Source: Guillardia theta CCMP2712 (taxonomy: Eukaryota > Cryptophyceae > Pyrenomonadales > Geminigeraceae). From it: 64,000 nucleotides of DNA. A model generated the notes under the pieces. The model was not told the origin of the DNA, searched no databases, and was given only the letters and a program-made list of their open reading frames with translations. Location of the stretch: assembly GCF_000315625.1 (NCBI RefSeq), contig NW_005434673.1:599941-663940 (forward strand), given 5' to 3'. Shown piece by piece: positions 1 to 11,289 of the stretch. A program made the position numbers and the translations under genes. How positions within the stretch are numbered: the first letter of the stretch is position 1; every line of letters begins with the position of its first letter.

Positions 1-90
<90 letters not shown>
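1..90. repeat. (GA)n dinucleotide microsatellite
   Basis: The window opens inside an uninterrupted GA dinucleotide tract of about 90 nt. It then grades into GAGGA-type purine sequence to about position 110. No gene is supported here. Confidence 0.97.
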
Positions 91-94
<4 letters not shown>

Positions 95-496
95 GAGAGG
101 AGAGGAGGAAAAAAGGTGTCAAAAAAGTTCGAGGAGGGATATGGAAGATTACTTGCTGTTGAGCAGTGAGAGGAACCAACAAGACAGCATCTCTCTCATT
201 CTCCTCCTCCTCCTCTTCTCGACCAAGTGCCACACCCTCCCATCCAGGTTCACCTAGACAACCTCAGTGCCGGTCGCTCCCTCCCTCTTCTCGCTCCACC
301 TCCATCCTCTTCATCAGCTTTCTGTCCCTCTCTCTCCCTTGCTTGTCGTCCCTGGTCAGCTGTCAACACGCGCTGCCTCCTCCCTCCCCCTCCCCTAGTA
401 CCTCAAAAACTCGCACCACATGCTCCACTCATGGAAGCACTTCCCCACCAGCAGCCAGAAGCTGATCCTGACTGTCGACAGACAAGATTAGATCTT

Positions 497-590
497 CCTC
501 CTCCTCCTCCTCCTCCTCCTCCTCCTCCTCCTCCTCCTCCTCCTCCTCCTCCTCCTCCTCCTCCTCCTCCTCCTCCTCCTCCTCCTCCTC
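497..590. repeat. (CCT)n trinucleotide microsatellite
   Basis: An almost perfect CCT/AGG trinucleotide tract of about 94 nt. It gives poly-Pro on the plus strand and poly-Glu on the minus strand, so the long open frames crossing it are compositional artefacts. It lies beyond the likely 3' end of the minus-strand Sfi1-like gene and may be in its 3' region or in an unresolved last exon. Confidence 0.95.
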
Positions 591-847
591 ATTCCTCTTT
601 CCTCCTTCCTGCTCCCCGCATCTCCAGCTTTGCTTGTTGTGCTCTTCCCCCTTTTCCCCCTCTCCTCCCCCTCCTCCTCCCCTCCTCAGGACAAGTTCAC
701 CGCAAGTCCGCACGATCCTCCCCCTGACGGCATTCTGAGCAGACAGGTGGCTCCATCTCAGCATCGCGTCCTCAGCACAAGATCTCTTCCTCGCGCTCCT
801 GGCAGCTCCAACCATCAGCAACGGCAGTCGAAGCCACCAGAGGTCAC

Positions 848-2240
848 TCACAAGCTCTCCCTCGCGCAGCTCCTCCCGTGCGATCGTCTCCTCCAACGCG
901 CGACGACATCCCTCCTCCTCCTCTCCCCTCGCCTCGTCGCCAACATCTCCCCTGCCGCTCTCACCTGCTGGCGGATGGAGCATGCTTCCTTGAGAGAGCG
1001 GAGGAGGAGCGACAGGAGGAAGAGGTCGTGCCTCCTTCCGACCCTCCTTTCCAAGACGCGCCTGACGCGGCCTTCACTTGCGATCTGCCTCCACAGCTCT
1101 AGAGTTCGTCCCATCCCCCTCCTCCATCTCCTCCTCTCCTGTGCTGCTCTCTTCCTCGCCTCCCCCCACCTCAAGGCCCAGCAGGTGATAGAGCAGGAGA
1201 GGAGCAGACGGCGAGTTTTCCTCTCCCGCTCCTCCCCCTTCCGTCTCCTCGTCCTCCTCTCCCTCCACTCCCTCGTCCATGTACTGAACGTCCTCCACAA
1301 GCATCTCCCGCACGCCCTTGTCATCACCAGGTAGGAGGCACGAGCGCGTTTCCTGCCTGACAGCACGACATCCTTCCACGTGCCCAGGAGGGCTGACAGG
1401 CGCCTCCCCTCGAGCTCCTTCACCACCTCCCTCCTCTGCTGCTTCCTCCTCCACCACCTCTCGAGCCTCCTTAAGCAGCTTCTAGCAAGTCGACGGTCTC
1501 CCCGCCTCTCCCTCCATGCCCGCAGGAGTCTGCAGATCCGCTGCTCCTTGTCCAACGCCTTGACAGTGTCTTGTCTGACCATCTCGACCTGGCGCATCAG
1601 CGTAAACGGGCAGCAGACAAGGGACGGCAGCGACCCAGAGCTCGAAGTCGTCCAGGTCAGCGCAGACCAGGCAGCAGGAGTCGAAGGCTTCCGCCAGCCT
1701 CGCGTTGTTCTCTCTCTCTGTCTTGAGCAGCACCTGTGACGTCAATCAGGAGGTGGAGAGAGGAGGCGAAGAAAGAGGGGGAGGAGAAGCGGAGGAGAAG
1801 AGGAAGACAACAGAGGAAGTGGGGAGGGGACAAGGGAGCAGGGCAGGAGGGCAGGAGGGGAAGGCAGGAGCGACCTTGAGCACATCCTCTCTCGATCGGA
1901 TCCACTCGACTTGAGTCCTCCAGGTCCTGATACAAGCTCGCAACGACAGGACGAGAGAGCTTTGAGCATGGAGACTATGGCTTGCTTGTAGCATGTGCAG
2001 CAGACAACTGCAACACGCAAGTCAGCCACCATCAGCCACTCGTGCTGGCCTACTTCTTCGTCGTGCTGACTTCGCGCCATGCCGACAGGCAGGCTCCCAT
2101 CCTCCTCTTCTCGCTATGCCTGCCGTACGTCTCCACGAGCGAGAGAGTATCACGCCGTGTCGCCATCAGCTCCTTCCAGTTTCAAGGCAGCGAGTCAGAA
2201 GGGAGCAGGAGAGTAGGGAGCAGGAGCAGGAGCAGGAACA

Positions 2241-2303
<63 letters not shown>

Positions 2304-4144
2304 GAAGCAGAAGCAGAAGCAGAAGCAGAAGCAGAAGCAGAAGCAGAAGCAGAAGCAGAAGCAGAAGCAGAAGCAGAAGCAGAAGCAGAAGCAGAAGCAG
2401 AAGCAGAAGCAGAAGCAGCAGCAGCAGCAGCGGGAACGGGAGCAGGAGGAAGAGGGCAAGGGAAGACCTGCCACGACTCGAACTTGTTCTTCATAACATG
2501 CTCGCCAACTTTCTCTCTCATGGATGAGACTCTCCTCCTCTCCCACCGTCGCTCAACAGCAAGGTGCAGCCAGAACCTCAACTTCACGTGCGTCAGCCGG
2601 GGGCAGCAGGAAGAGCAGCCGTCACCATCCTCCTCCTCGTCCGCTGCAGCTCGATCCCATCCCTCCTCCTCCTGCTACCGCTGCTGCCCAGGAGACAGGA
2701 GTCAGTGTCTTCTGCCTCGCAGCGGATACACATGTGACCTCTCAGCCTCCCCTCGGATCTTCTTGGGAGGGAGAGGATGGGCGAACCTCTCAAGGAACAA
2801 GACGTCTCTCACCCTCGCTGCTCCCGTCACCAGGTCGTCCACGTCACCATCCCGCCCTCAGCGCACCATCCCAGCACTACCTGGAGAGAGGCAGAGGCCC
2901 TTCTTCATGCACATGCACTGCCTGGCGACCCACTTGTCTGCGAGCAAGGAGCAGCAGTCAGCAACCAGCTCCAACACATTCACCACCACGGTGCTGGCAG
3001 ACACTCAAGACGACATCGTCACCGGCAGAGAACATCCGCACAACACTGATCGTACTCACTCTGCCTCCTCGTCATCGCGTTCGCCCTCCACGTCAACTGC
3101 ACTTTCCATCACTAGAGCCCAACCCCCTGCTCCTTCCCCACCACCCACGACGACAGCCCAACGGTTGCGACCTCCTGAGCCATTTGCTCAACTGCCCTCT
3201 TGACGGCAAGCTCGTCCCGCAGGGCCTGATCAACTCTTGGATCATCTCTCCCCGCCACGCCCCCTCATCGCTCCTTCACCTGGACGCAGAGTTGGAGCCG
3301 CCGCCTCGCTCGCATCCTCGAGAGGAACTTCACTCTCCGACGGACGCACAGCCTGCGGAGAGGATGAGACAAGGCCGATCCTGCCCCTATGAGCAGGAGA
3401 GACCTCTGAGAGGGGAACAGCAGCTGCTGCCAGTATGCAAACTGAGCGCGAAGCAAACTGAGTTGGAAGGGAACGGGTCAGAATCCAGCCAACACGCTAC
3501 GAACGTCAGCACCTCAGCGATCGGAAGGAAGACGCAACGCCAAGTCTCAACTCAAGTCTGTCCTTCACCCTCCTCCTCCTGTCCACCGCCAAGAGCCTTC
3601 CCACCTCGGTGATCATCGACTTGGCACCGGAGAGGAAGATATCGCTCTGCAGCAGGTACCCTGTAGGTAGCCCCCGCACTGTCAGACGAGACAGGGTAGG
3701 GAGATCGGACTGACCTTGCTGCGACGCTCTTGAGAACGTCGACTCCAAGTAGCTGGTCAAGTTGTCGAGTTTTTCCAGGCACTCAGTCGTGTGAGGGTCC
3801 TGCGCGTCGAAGTCCGCCAGCGTCACCTTGAGGGGCATGGAGGAAGCTCGGCGAGCTCTGTCAGGACTGAGCGGCTTCTTTGACTGCACTGTTGACGGCC
3901 CTTGTACTCCTTGTCTTCCAGGAGCAAGCTGCATGCTCTGTGTGCGCGAGAGGGACTTCGAGGCTCTGTCCTCCGGTCGCGCCTGGATGAAGTCTATTCT
4001 CGTCGGCGATTTGACCCCCGCGTTAGCTACCGACCTGCCCAACAGACTCGAGCCATTCAAGCTGTCTGTCTTAGGCTGCTCCTCTCCCTTGAGAGCAACT
4101 TGTCTCCTCGTCCTCCCTCCCTCCCCTCCAAGTTCTCCTGTCAT
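848..4144 (-). CDS. Sfi1-like tryptophan-repeat coiled-coil protein
   Basis: This is probably one multi-exon minus-strand gene. The 5' exon (about 4144-3720) starts with Met and encodes a Ser/Pro-rich leader. Downstream exons carry Arg/Lys-rich helices with a Trp every 20-30 residues, for example LLRAWRERRGDRR, ALLGTWKDVV, TFSTWTREWRERR, TLELWRQIA, FAYWQQLL and LRFWLHLAVERRW. That spacing is typical of Sfi1 centrin-binding repeats of centrosomes and basal bodies. A 45-nt intron is clear near 1575-1620, joining DDFELW to VEMVRQDTVKAL. The exon chain between 2000 and 3500 is not resolved, and a triplet/hexamer repeat lies inside it. The 3' end is uncertain: the frame closes at 848, but coding-like sequence (ALEETIAREELREGEL) continues below it in another frame. 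Centrin binding is inferred from repeat type only. Confidence 0.55.
2243..2430. repeat. CAG trinucleotide tract followed by (AGAAGC)n hexamer array
   Basis: A run of about 18 CAG triplets passes into about 20 copies of the hexamer AGAAGC and returns briefly to CAG. All six frames are open across it, giving poly-Q/QK, Ser/Arg-rich or poly-Ala/Ser readings, so openness says nothing about coding. It sits within the span of the minus-strand Sfi1-like gene. Whether it is intronic or encodes a low-complexity linker is undecided. Confidence 0.95.
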
Positions 4145-4988
4145 GCTCGTTCCATTGACCGTTTTGACTGGTGTCAGGCCTTAAAAAATTATGTTCAGGT
4201 AATGGAGTTTCTTATTATTCATTTAGGTAGGGGAAATTTTATAAAATGAACGGGCAGTTCCCAAATCCCGTCAAATTGCAGAGGCGCAGGCCCGCCGAGA
4301 TGCCGCGACCACCAAATAGCGCAAGGGGTTCTGGGACTATGTTGAAATACAATATTTCAACTAATTCAAAGTAATACTCCTCTAGTGTTCGATATTTGAA
4401 TGTAATAAATTAAATTATTTGAAATATGTGGAAAAGATTCACCTCTGAGATAAAATCGAGGTACATTGATGGGGAAGGGAATGATGCAATGGTTCACTCG
4501 ATTGCACCTTCTCAGGAAAGGTAATCCCCTCAAATTATTTATAGTACTCTTCAATTAAAAAGCAGTATCTCTCTAACCCCTCTCTCTGCCGCATGACACA
4601 CAAACTTACTCAGGGTCAACACACCGCACATTTATCGACAGAAGACCCCCGCCTTTTCCACTATGACCCACCCACTTTGTACCTAATCTGACGATAGTAC
4701 CCCTCCCATCCACCCTATTCGAACCCCCACCCTCCCAATGCACACGCCTCACCCTCACATTTAGCTTCACCCTCGCCCTAACTAGGGGTTATCCTTCTCC
4801 AAACAACCCCATGTACCATGAAATCTTGAGATGAAAGTAGGGGTATGTTGGTACCCCCATGTTCTACAACCCACCACCAATTCGGCACTTTGCCGGGTCT
4901 GCCACAAGTCCGCTGTGTGTATGTACCCCCACCCCCTGCTGTCCCAGAAAGGACCCCACGTTTTCATAGCGCACAATTCTCCTCGCCA
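4145..4988. other. Intergenic region, A/T-rich with GTAGGGGTA element
   Basis: No supported gene. Positions 4170-4560 are clearly A/T-richer than the flanking coding DNA. Positions 4600-4800 are C-rich on the plus strand. The 12-mer AAAGTAGGGGTA at 4834-4845 recurs exactly at 6826-6837. The region probably holds the promoters of the divergent Sfi1-like gene (-) and the 4989 gene (+). Confidence 0.6.
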
Positions 4989-6074
4989 ATGCATTTTCGC
5001 CCCGTACACGGCATGCTGCTGGTCGAGGAGCTGCGAACTGCGGTGATCACCTCCATGGACGTGAAGGGATCAGAATTCTGTATCAAGATCCCTTCCACCG
5101 GCAACTTTACCTGCATGCAAGATGATCCAGAGCTTCAAGCATTCTTCGCTCCGATCGTGGACAACAGCACATCATGTTCGATCTCAACTCCTGGCTCACA
5201 ACCAAGTTGTCCACATACACCAACTCGGCACTCAGAACATAAGAAGATTCAAGCAAATTTCTTTGGTCTTCCGAGCTTGATGCTTGAGGTACAGCAGCAA
5301 CTGAACCTCATTCAAGCACCTTGTACCACACAAGACTATGCAATCAAAACGCCTATGACAACTCCTCTGTCGCCTTCGAGGACCTCATTTCAGCACCAAC
5401 GTCTGGTTCAAGCAATATCGAGCATTTCTGAGTCTCAAGTGATTTCATGCTCCATGGATAGCGTCCCACTGAAAGACAAGCCTGTCTACATGCAACAAGA
5501 AGGCCGCTTTGGGTTGCTGGACATCAATTCCCCCAACATGCAAGTGGTGATCGGATTCATCATACCAGGGAGTGATGCTTGTTCCATCAAAACGAGGTTG
5601 GCGGACCTTCTCAACGTTGAGAATGAGAAGTGGAGAAATAATGAGGGTGTCGCCTCTGATTCCACTGACGACTCGCAAGGTTCGGACGCCTACGCAGCCG
5701 GAGCGATGCAAACAGATGGCAACATTGCGAAACGCCGTAAGCGTGAGGTGAAGCACGATCTCGGACGCATCTTGCAGCAAGCTGGCTTTAGAACTCTTCA
5801 GAAAAAGGAGAAGACTGGGTTCAACAATTTCGATAGATCATTCCGAAACATTGGAAGCGACTGCAAGGCGCTGGTTTTGCTGTTCGATCCAGAGACACTG
5901 CGCAAGTACGACGCAGACGTTCTCAGCAAAGCTCGAATGAATTCTGAACAGAGAAGATCACGGGGGAAAGAGAACTGCCCGACAAGGCCGAGGACGAAAC
6001 TGTCAAGGAAAAAACTTGATTTCAGTGTCAACTTCACTCTACCGTCCAACAACTTCGCAATGCTTCCGCGATGA
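4989..6074 (+). CDS. Uncharacterised single-exon protein (about 361 aa)
   Basis: An uninterrupted frame with even, protein-like composition. It remains open upstream to 4845, but the upstream part is low-complexity and overlaps the intergenic AAAGTAGGGGTA element, so the Met at 4989 (MHFRPVHGMLLVEEL) is preferred. The product has no signal peptide or transmembrane segment. The middle is Ser/Thr/Pro/Gln-rich, with an acidic stretch (DSTDDSQGSD) followed by a basic cluster (KRRKREVK) that could be a nuclear localisation signal. A second basic patch (TRPRTKLSRKKLDF) is near the C-terminus. The segment from about residue 250 on (DLGRILQQAGF, FNNFDRSFRNIG, ALVLLFDPETLRKY) looks folded. I do not recognise the family. 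A nuclear regulatory role would be a guess from composition only. Confidence 0.6.
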   Translation: MHFRPVHGMLLVEELRTAVITSMDVKGSEFCIKIPSTGNFTCMQDDPELQAFFAPIVDNSTSCSISTPGSQPSCPHTPTRHSEHKKIQANFFGLPSLMLEVQQQLNLIQAPCTTQDYAIKTPMTTPLSPSRTSFQHQRLVQAISSISESQVISCSMDSVPLKDKPVYMQQEGRFGLLDINSPNMQVVIGFIIPGSDACSIKTRLADLLNVENEKWRNNEGVASDSTDDSQGSDAYAAGAMQTDGNIAKRRKREVKHDLGRILQQAGFRTLQKKEKTGFNNFDRSFRNIGSDCKALVLLFDPETLRKYDADVLSKARMNSEQRRSRGKENCPTRPRTKLSRKKLDFSVNFTLPSNNFAMLPR

Positions 6075-7272
6075 ACTGTGCATCTACCTACAGAAAGCAC
6101 ACAAATTTCAGGCAAGGGTGCTAGCCTTCACTCGCGTCCACCTGCCTTGTATCAACACGCAATCAACTCTTCTCTGGTCTCAGTACGTCCATGTGATTGC
6201 TGAAGGAGATCGCACACGACTGGAGAGGGATATACGGACATAATCACCCCAAATCCTATTGTTGGGGTTAAGTGGATCAAATCTAATGCTATGAAGGGGC
6301 AAGCAAGGAATGGGATTCATCAGGTTTCCCTCCTTGTTTTGCTCGTCATCAATCTTAGAATTTGTTTTTATGCTGCGATAAAACGAAAATCAAATTTTGT
6401 GTCATATATCTCATGATACATCTGGAAATGTGTTCTCCCAAACTTCCTATGCAATCCATACTTCCTATGCCAAACGCTGTGCTAGCTGCACCTCTCTTTT
6501 CATCCGAGCCATCGTTTTTGTTTATCGTCGTTGTGTTTTGCTGCCTTGACTTGCACTGTGCCTGGAATCTCTTCCAAACAATCGACAAGTCATCATGTTC
6601 GATTCCTTTCTTCCTTTGAAGAATTGAACATTCGATCCCGTCACTCGATCATGTGAGAGAGGTCGCATCTTGCTTCTCGTCTCACATGCCGTCTCTCCTT
6701 GTACTCCCCAGCCCCCCCTCGCCACCATCGTCCCACTTCAATGATGAGTCCTCCCGCAGGGACCCCCTTTCCATTGCTTCCTCTTCACCGGTACTCACTG
6801 ATCAGTACCCCCTAAGTTTCGGGTAAAAGTAGGGGTAAAACTTCACTTGGGATCCACCCCGCCCTGACTACAAATGTAAAAGGGGGTCATGGCAGCATCG
6901 TTACATCCTTCGTTACCATGACGTAACGGAAGGTGTTATAAGCCAGCGGCCTCGCCATGCGAAGGGTAGTAGCGATGCTGATGATAATGGCAGGTGAGAT
7001 GAACACAAAATCTCCTCCTCATATCTCCTCCCTGTCTCAACTCCTCCTCCTCTCAACTATTCCTCCTTGTCGCAACTCCCCCTTGTCTAATCTCCTCTTC
7101 CTCTCCCTCCTCCTCTTCATATCACCTCCTACCAACTCCTCCTTCGACTCCTCCCTCTCTCGCCTCCTGTGGTGTCCAAAATGATTCTTGCCGTACAGCC
7201 TCTGCTCCCCGATGTGCAGCATTTTCTTCCAGCTTCCTTTCCTATGAGCGTCGAGGATCACAGGCTTTCAAG
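6075..7272. other. Intergenic region
   Basis: No convincing gene. It contains an A/T-rich stretch (6350-6650), a second exact copy of AAAGTAGGGGTA (6826-6837), a possible hairpin-forming TTACGT/ATGACGTAA segment near 6905-6925, and a CT-rich tract (7015-7165) just upstream of the HisRS start that may be a promoter or 5' UTR pyrimidine tract. Confidence 0.6.
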
Positions 7273-9073
7273 ATGCTTTCGAGGCAGTCTACGCGATCAT
7301 TCTCTGTCTCCATGTCGGGAACCTCGCAGGGAAGGGCAAGCGCGGCGGTAGCTCAGAGCAAGGAGAAGTCAACCGGCAAGAAAGAAAAGCTAGATCTGAA
7401 GCCTCCCAAGGGGACGAGAGACTTCTACCCCGAGGACATGAGGATGAGAAACTGGCTCTTTGGCCACTGGAAGGATGTTGCTCGCCTGCACGGGTTCGAA
7501 GAATACGATGCGCCTGTGCTGGAGAGCGAGGAATTGTACATAAGGAAGGTGCGATCAAGACGCCTCTTTGTGTCTTGCAGTCCCTCCATGTGCTCCACGA
7601 GTTGACTGGCTGTGCTCACCGTCCAGGCGGGCGAGGAGGTCACCCAGCAGCTCTACAACTTCGAGGACAAGGGGGAGAGGAGAGTCTCACTGAGACCGGA
7701 GATGACGCCTTCTCTTGCTCGCATGGTCATGGCCAGGGGAAAATCGCTGACGTTGCCGGTGAAATGGTTCAGCATCCCTCAGGTACTCTCCTCCTTGTCC
7801 GTGGTCAATCTGCCGCTGACAGGCAGGTCGTCAGTGCTGGAGGTACGAGCGGATGACGCGAGGGAGGCGTCGAGAGCACTACCAGGTTCGACCATGAGCC
7901 TCCGTGTGCTGCCGACTCACTCGCCCCTCTTGCAGTGGAACATGGACATATGGGGTGTGCCGGGCATCGAAGCTGAGGCGGAGCTGCTGTCCGCCATCGT
8001 AACTTTCTTCAAGAGGGTCGGCATCACAAGCCAGGACGTTGGGATCAAAGTGAACTCCAGAGCTGTCCTTTCTGAAGTCCTGACGGCCATGGGAGTTCCT
8101 GCTGACAAGTTCGCGGCCACCTGTGTGCTGGTGGACAAGCTGGAGAAGGTGAAGCTGGATGACATCCGCGGGGAGATGCAGGAGCTCGGGCTCACGGACG
8201 AGATCATCACCAAGCTCGTTGCCACCTTGTCCATCAAGGATCTTGACGCCCTAGAGCAAACACTCGGGAACGGCTCCAAGGCGCTGGCTCAGGTGACGCG
8301 AGTGCATGGAAAGATGCTATGTGGTGTACTGACTCCCCTGGTAGCTGAAGCAGCTCATGGAGTATGCGGAGGCTTACGGGTTCAGAGACTGGCTCATTTT
8401 TGACGCCTCTGTGGTCCGAGGACTCGCATATTATACTGTGAGTGCAGGCCGATGATGCCTCTCCTTGAGCTTTGGGCTGAGGGAAGTGCAGGGGGTCGTG
8501 TTCGAAGGTTTCGACCGCAAGGGAGAGCTCCGTGCGATCTGTGGAGGAGGGCGATACGATGAGCTCCTTGCAACGTTCGGAGGGGAGCCGCTTCCTGCCG
8601 TTGGGTTCGGGTTCGGTCCGATTCCAATGCTCGTGCTCGAGATGCAGACTGACAACAAGGTCAGGGGACGCGGTGATCGCAGAGCTGCTCAAGGACAGGA
8701 ATCTGCTCCCGAACTTTGACAACAACAAGGTCGACGTCGTTGTCTTCCCTCTCTCCCCATCGGTGTATGCCTCCGCGGCTGCCGTCTCGGGGGTCGTGCG
8801 ATCCAAGTCGATCTCCTCCGATCTTGTCCTGGCGAGTTACTTGGCCCCGATAGAGTTGCAGTGCTGACATGGCGAGCCTGGCAGGAGGACAAGAAGATGA
8901 AGTGGGCGTTCAAGCACGCTGAGAGGCTCGGAGCATCGCACCTGGTGATCATAGGCGAGGACGAGATTGCCAAGGGGATCGTGCAGGTCAAGAACCTTGC
9001 TAAGGGAGAGCAGGTGGAGGTGGAGGTCAGCAAGGTGTCGGACTTCATCGCTGAACAACTTGCGAGTAGTTAG
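7273..9073 (+). CDS. HARS: Histidyl-tRNA synthetase (class II)
   Basis: Ligates histidine to tRNA-His in an ATP-dependent reaction. Eight exons can be read: 7273-7548, 7627-7782, 7835-7885, 7936-8292, about 8351-8437, 8492-8615, 8665-8831 and 8885-9073. All junctions keep frame, and introns are 49-78 nt. Motif 1 region [13 protein letters not shown] is followed by [14 protein letters not shown], motif 2 [17 protein letters not shown], the HisA signature [24 protein letters not shown] and motif 3 AVGFGFGD. The C-terminal anticodon-binding domain ends at [13 protein letters not shown]. The last intron is GC-AG. The first 40 or so residues ([16 protein letters not shown], Ser/Arg-rich) precede the catalytic fold and resemble an organellar presequence. 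Both cytosolic and organellar roles remain possible. The Met at 7273 is the only in-frame Met before the conserved core that includes this leader. Confidence 0.93.
8832..8884 (+). other. GC-AG intron in HisRS
   Basis: The conserved protein requires SDLVL to join EDKKMKWAF in phase 0. The only splice that does this uses donor GCGAGT and acceptor GGCAG, giving a 53-nt intron. Reading through would add a stop-containing tail in one frame and lose the conserved C-terminus. Confidence 0.8.
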
Positions 9074-9474
9074 TGATAATTCGCATGGCATAATGTAGCC
9101 TAGTAACCATGAGGCCGCCATCGATCGACCGAGTCGGGAGTCACTAACTGCGCATTGCGGCCGACTCGCCCGCTGCCACGCGCTGCGATGATCGGATCAT
9201 CGGATCGGACTCCGGGACTCGGACCCCGACCGTTACGGGCACGGTGCGGTCCGGGTCCGCCGGCCCGGACACCACCGGGCCCCCTGTGATCGTCGGATCG
9301 GATTTAGTCACTCAACGAGTTGTAACCTGACGGTTTGAATCGATTTGACTGAATCGATAAAATCATCGACTGTCACAAACGGTGCGTCTTCTTGGTCATT
9401 CGAAAAAACGTCTTTTCATATCAAAGCAGTGTTAACATGCTGACATAGGCTTCAAAACTCAGGAGCTAATTTCA
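9074..9474. other. Intergenic region with GC-rich palindromic island
   Basis: No gene. Positions 9140-9300 are strongly GC-rich and full of repeated GATCGGATC and GGTCCGGG-type words. A perfect hyphenated palindrome (GATGATC-G-GATCATC) lies at 9187-9201. Sequence becomes A/T-rich again from 9330. Confidence 0.55.
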
Positions 9475-9963
9475 ATGTTTTATAAAAGATATTTCATAAA
9501 AGAAGATAATATGAAGCTGACCCTGCAATCTCTTTTTTCTCCGAAAAGAGATCTTTTCGGCCCCGAAGAGCTTCTTTACTCCCTGAATTCAAGGCAGCCT
9601 CCTCCTCCTCCATCGTCTCGATCGCTCATCGAAATCCTGCCTCTCCTCACCATGTCCGACACGCACTTGCATGCTGCGCTAGTTCAAGATGAGCCTCTCG
9701 ACCAAGCTCTCTGCTGGCATCACTACCTCTTTCCTCCTGGCTCGGGTTCTTTGCCGCCCTCACCGAAACATGTAAACCAACAAGCTGTCCGCCCGATTCA
9801 GGAAACGGCATTCAGAGAGCGAAGAATATCACTGCCGAAAGACTTCAAGTTCGAAAAGAAGCGCAACGACCTTGCAATCATATGTCACTCGAACGGAGAA
9901 CTGCTTCTTGAGGGCTTGATGTGCGCGCAAGCACGTCAGGCAAGCTTACATGACCACCTGTAG
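9475..9963 (+). CDS. Uncharacterised small protein (up to 162 aa)
   Basis: A single open frame in otherwise A/T-rich DNA. Its codons look selected in the middle and end (FRERRISLPKDFKFEKKRNDLAIICHSNGELLLEG). The first Met at 9475 gives an A/T-rich leader, and the Met at 9511 (MKLTLQSLFSPKRDLFG) is an equally good start. There are no membrane segments or recognisable domains. A short poly-Pro stretch follows residue 40. The next small frame (10173-10472) has similar composition but no independent support. Function unknown. Confidence 0.45.
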   Translation: MFYKRYFIKEDNMKLTLQSLFSPKRDLFGPEELLYSLNSRQPPPPPSSRSLIEILPLLTMSDTHLHAALVQDEPLDQALCWHHYLFPPGSGSLPPSPKHVNQQAVRPIQETAFRERRISLPKDFKFEKKRNDLAIICHSNGELLLEGLMCAQARQASLHDHL

Positions 9964-11289
9964 AGTTAATTTAGATATTCATCTCCGCATCCAACTCGCA
10001 ATTTTAAGTGTAGAATTATTCATCTCCTTTACTAGCAGCTTTCTCGAAAATGAATGCAAAAACCTTCTGTGTACGTTTGCCGTGTGTTTCGAGCTGTCAC
10101 GACCCAATATAGTGTCGTGCCAACTGTTAACATCCGAGTCAAATCTAAGCAGAAGTTGTAATCCAACTCATCATGACTTGTGCTGCTAAGTTCGATTCCC
10201 GACAGAATATGCATCGATTTGAATCGGAACCCGTAGAAGATCTTTCGATTGCTTTCGAAAATCCCGCGCTTCAGCAAAGTTTCAAAGATAAAGTAAGATC
10301 AAGGTGGCGAAAAGGTAATTCTCATCACGATCCAGTTGAAGCCAAAAGAACAATAAATCATTGTGATTTTGTCACGCTAATGCATTTTATTCCTAAAATT
10401 TTCATCCTGTTTTTTGCCTTGACCTGCCCTGACACCATACTTCGACCTCTGCAGCTTGTCAATTACGGGTGAGCTTCATCAAGGCAACTTGCATGTTTCA
10501 TCACTTTTTCATCTTGGGCTTCTTCGGGCTCACAATCTCTGTCATCGGCTTCTTTTCTTGCAGGCTAACTTGATCGAGTCGCTCACTGCCGGCTCGCGCT
10601 AGTCGCTTGAGCGCTGAGCGTCTGTGGTAGCTTGAATGGCGAGCGTGATACCGGTAACTTAGTCGGCACGTGATCATACCGGTTGCCGGCGAGTTGCCCG
10701 ACCTTCGGCCGAATGTCGGATAGACATGGGCGAGGATAAGAGGAGAGGGGGGGGGAGCAGGGGTGAGCAGGGGTGCCAGGGGTGAGCAGTGGAGAGCAGT
10801 GGAGAGCAGTGGAGAGCAGTGGAGAGCAGTGGAGAGCAGGGAAAGAAAAGAAACTGACAGGTTGTGGCAGCTATGCCCGATGCCGCAGTGCTGTTATGCC
10901 AACGGACCAGGATCGCAGAGGTTTGCTGGCTGAAAGCAGCACTTGAGTTGCTCGCGTTCCTCTGCATGTTCCCATACGGGACCATGTGAGCCGCATCGTG
11001 TCAAGAGTGAGCGATGGCGAGAGATGGAGTAAGGAGGAACGGCTGATTGATGCGAGGAGATGATTGCAGGCGACAAGAAGCTACCAGGGAGTTGGAGAGA
11101 ACAGATCGCGCCTGACTACAGAATCCGATCTCAGCCATATCGCAACTGAATCTACATCTCCCTCTCCCTCTCCCTCTCCATCTTCATCTCCATCATCTCC
11201 ATTTGATCTCCTTTACATCTCTTTTCATTTGCATCTACACTTTTCTCTCATCTACTCTCGTCTCATCGCATCGCATCGCATCTCAGAAG
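9964..11289. other. Intergenic or unresolved region
   Basis: A 99-codon open frame at 10173-10472 has no recognisable features and is not promoted to a gene. Positions 10560-10690 are CpG-rich. Positions 11157-11285 are pyrimidine-rich (CTCCCT, CATCTC and CATCG words) and look like a long 5' leader or intron before the cyclic-nucleotide-binding-like gene. Confidence 0.5.
10782..10840. repeat. Decanucleotide tandem repeat (GGAGAGCAGT)n
   Basis: About six head-to-tail copies of a 10-nt unit GGAGAGCAGT, preceded by degenerate GGGTGAGCAG copies from about 10755. This is simple minisatellite DNA with no coding signal. Confidence 0.92.

Noticed and set aside
227-983. Poly-Pro (plus) and poly-Glu (minus) open frames
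   Set aside because: Both are produced by the CCT microsatellite at 497-590 and have no supporting structure on either side, apart from a short uncertain minus-strand stretch near 850-930.
1982-2587. Ser/Arg-rich, Gln/Lys-rich, Cys/Phe-rich and Ala/Ser-rich frames over the CAG/AGAAGC repeat
   Set aside because: All six frames are open through the repeat, so none is evidence of an SR or poly-Q protein.
2524-3612. Long plus-strand open frame (362 codons), Pro/Ser/His-rich
   Set aside because: Composition is that of an antisense shadow; the minus strand carries Trp-repeat coiled-coil exons over the same interval.
8616-8668. Apparent +1 frameshift in HisRS near 8660
   Set aside because: A 49-nt GT-AG intron at 8616-8664 joins AVGFGFG to [10 protein letters not shown] in the conserved frame, so the gene is intact.
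10150-10215. TTCGATTCC word resembling a tRNA T-loop
   Set aside because: Flanking bases do not pair as a T-stem, and no acceptor or D-arm is present upstream.
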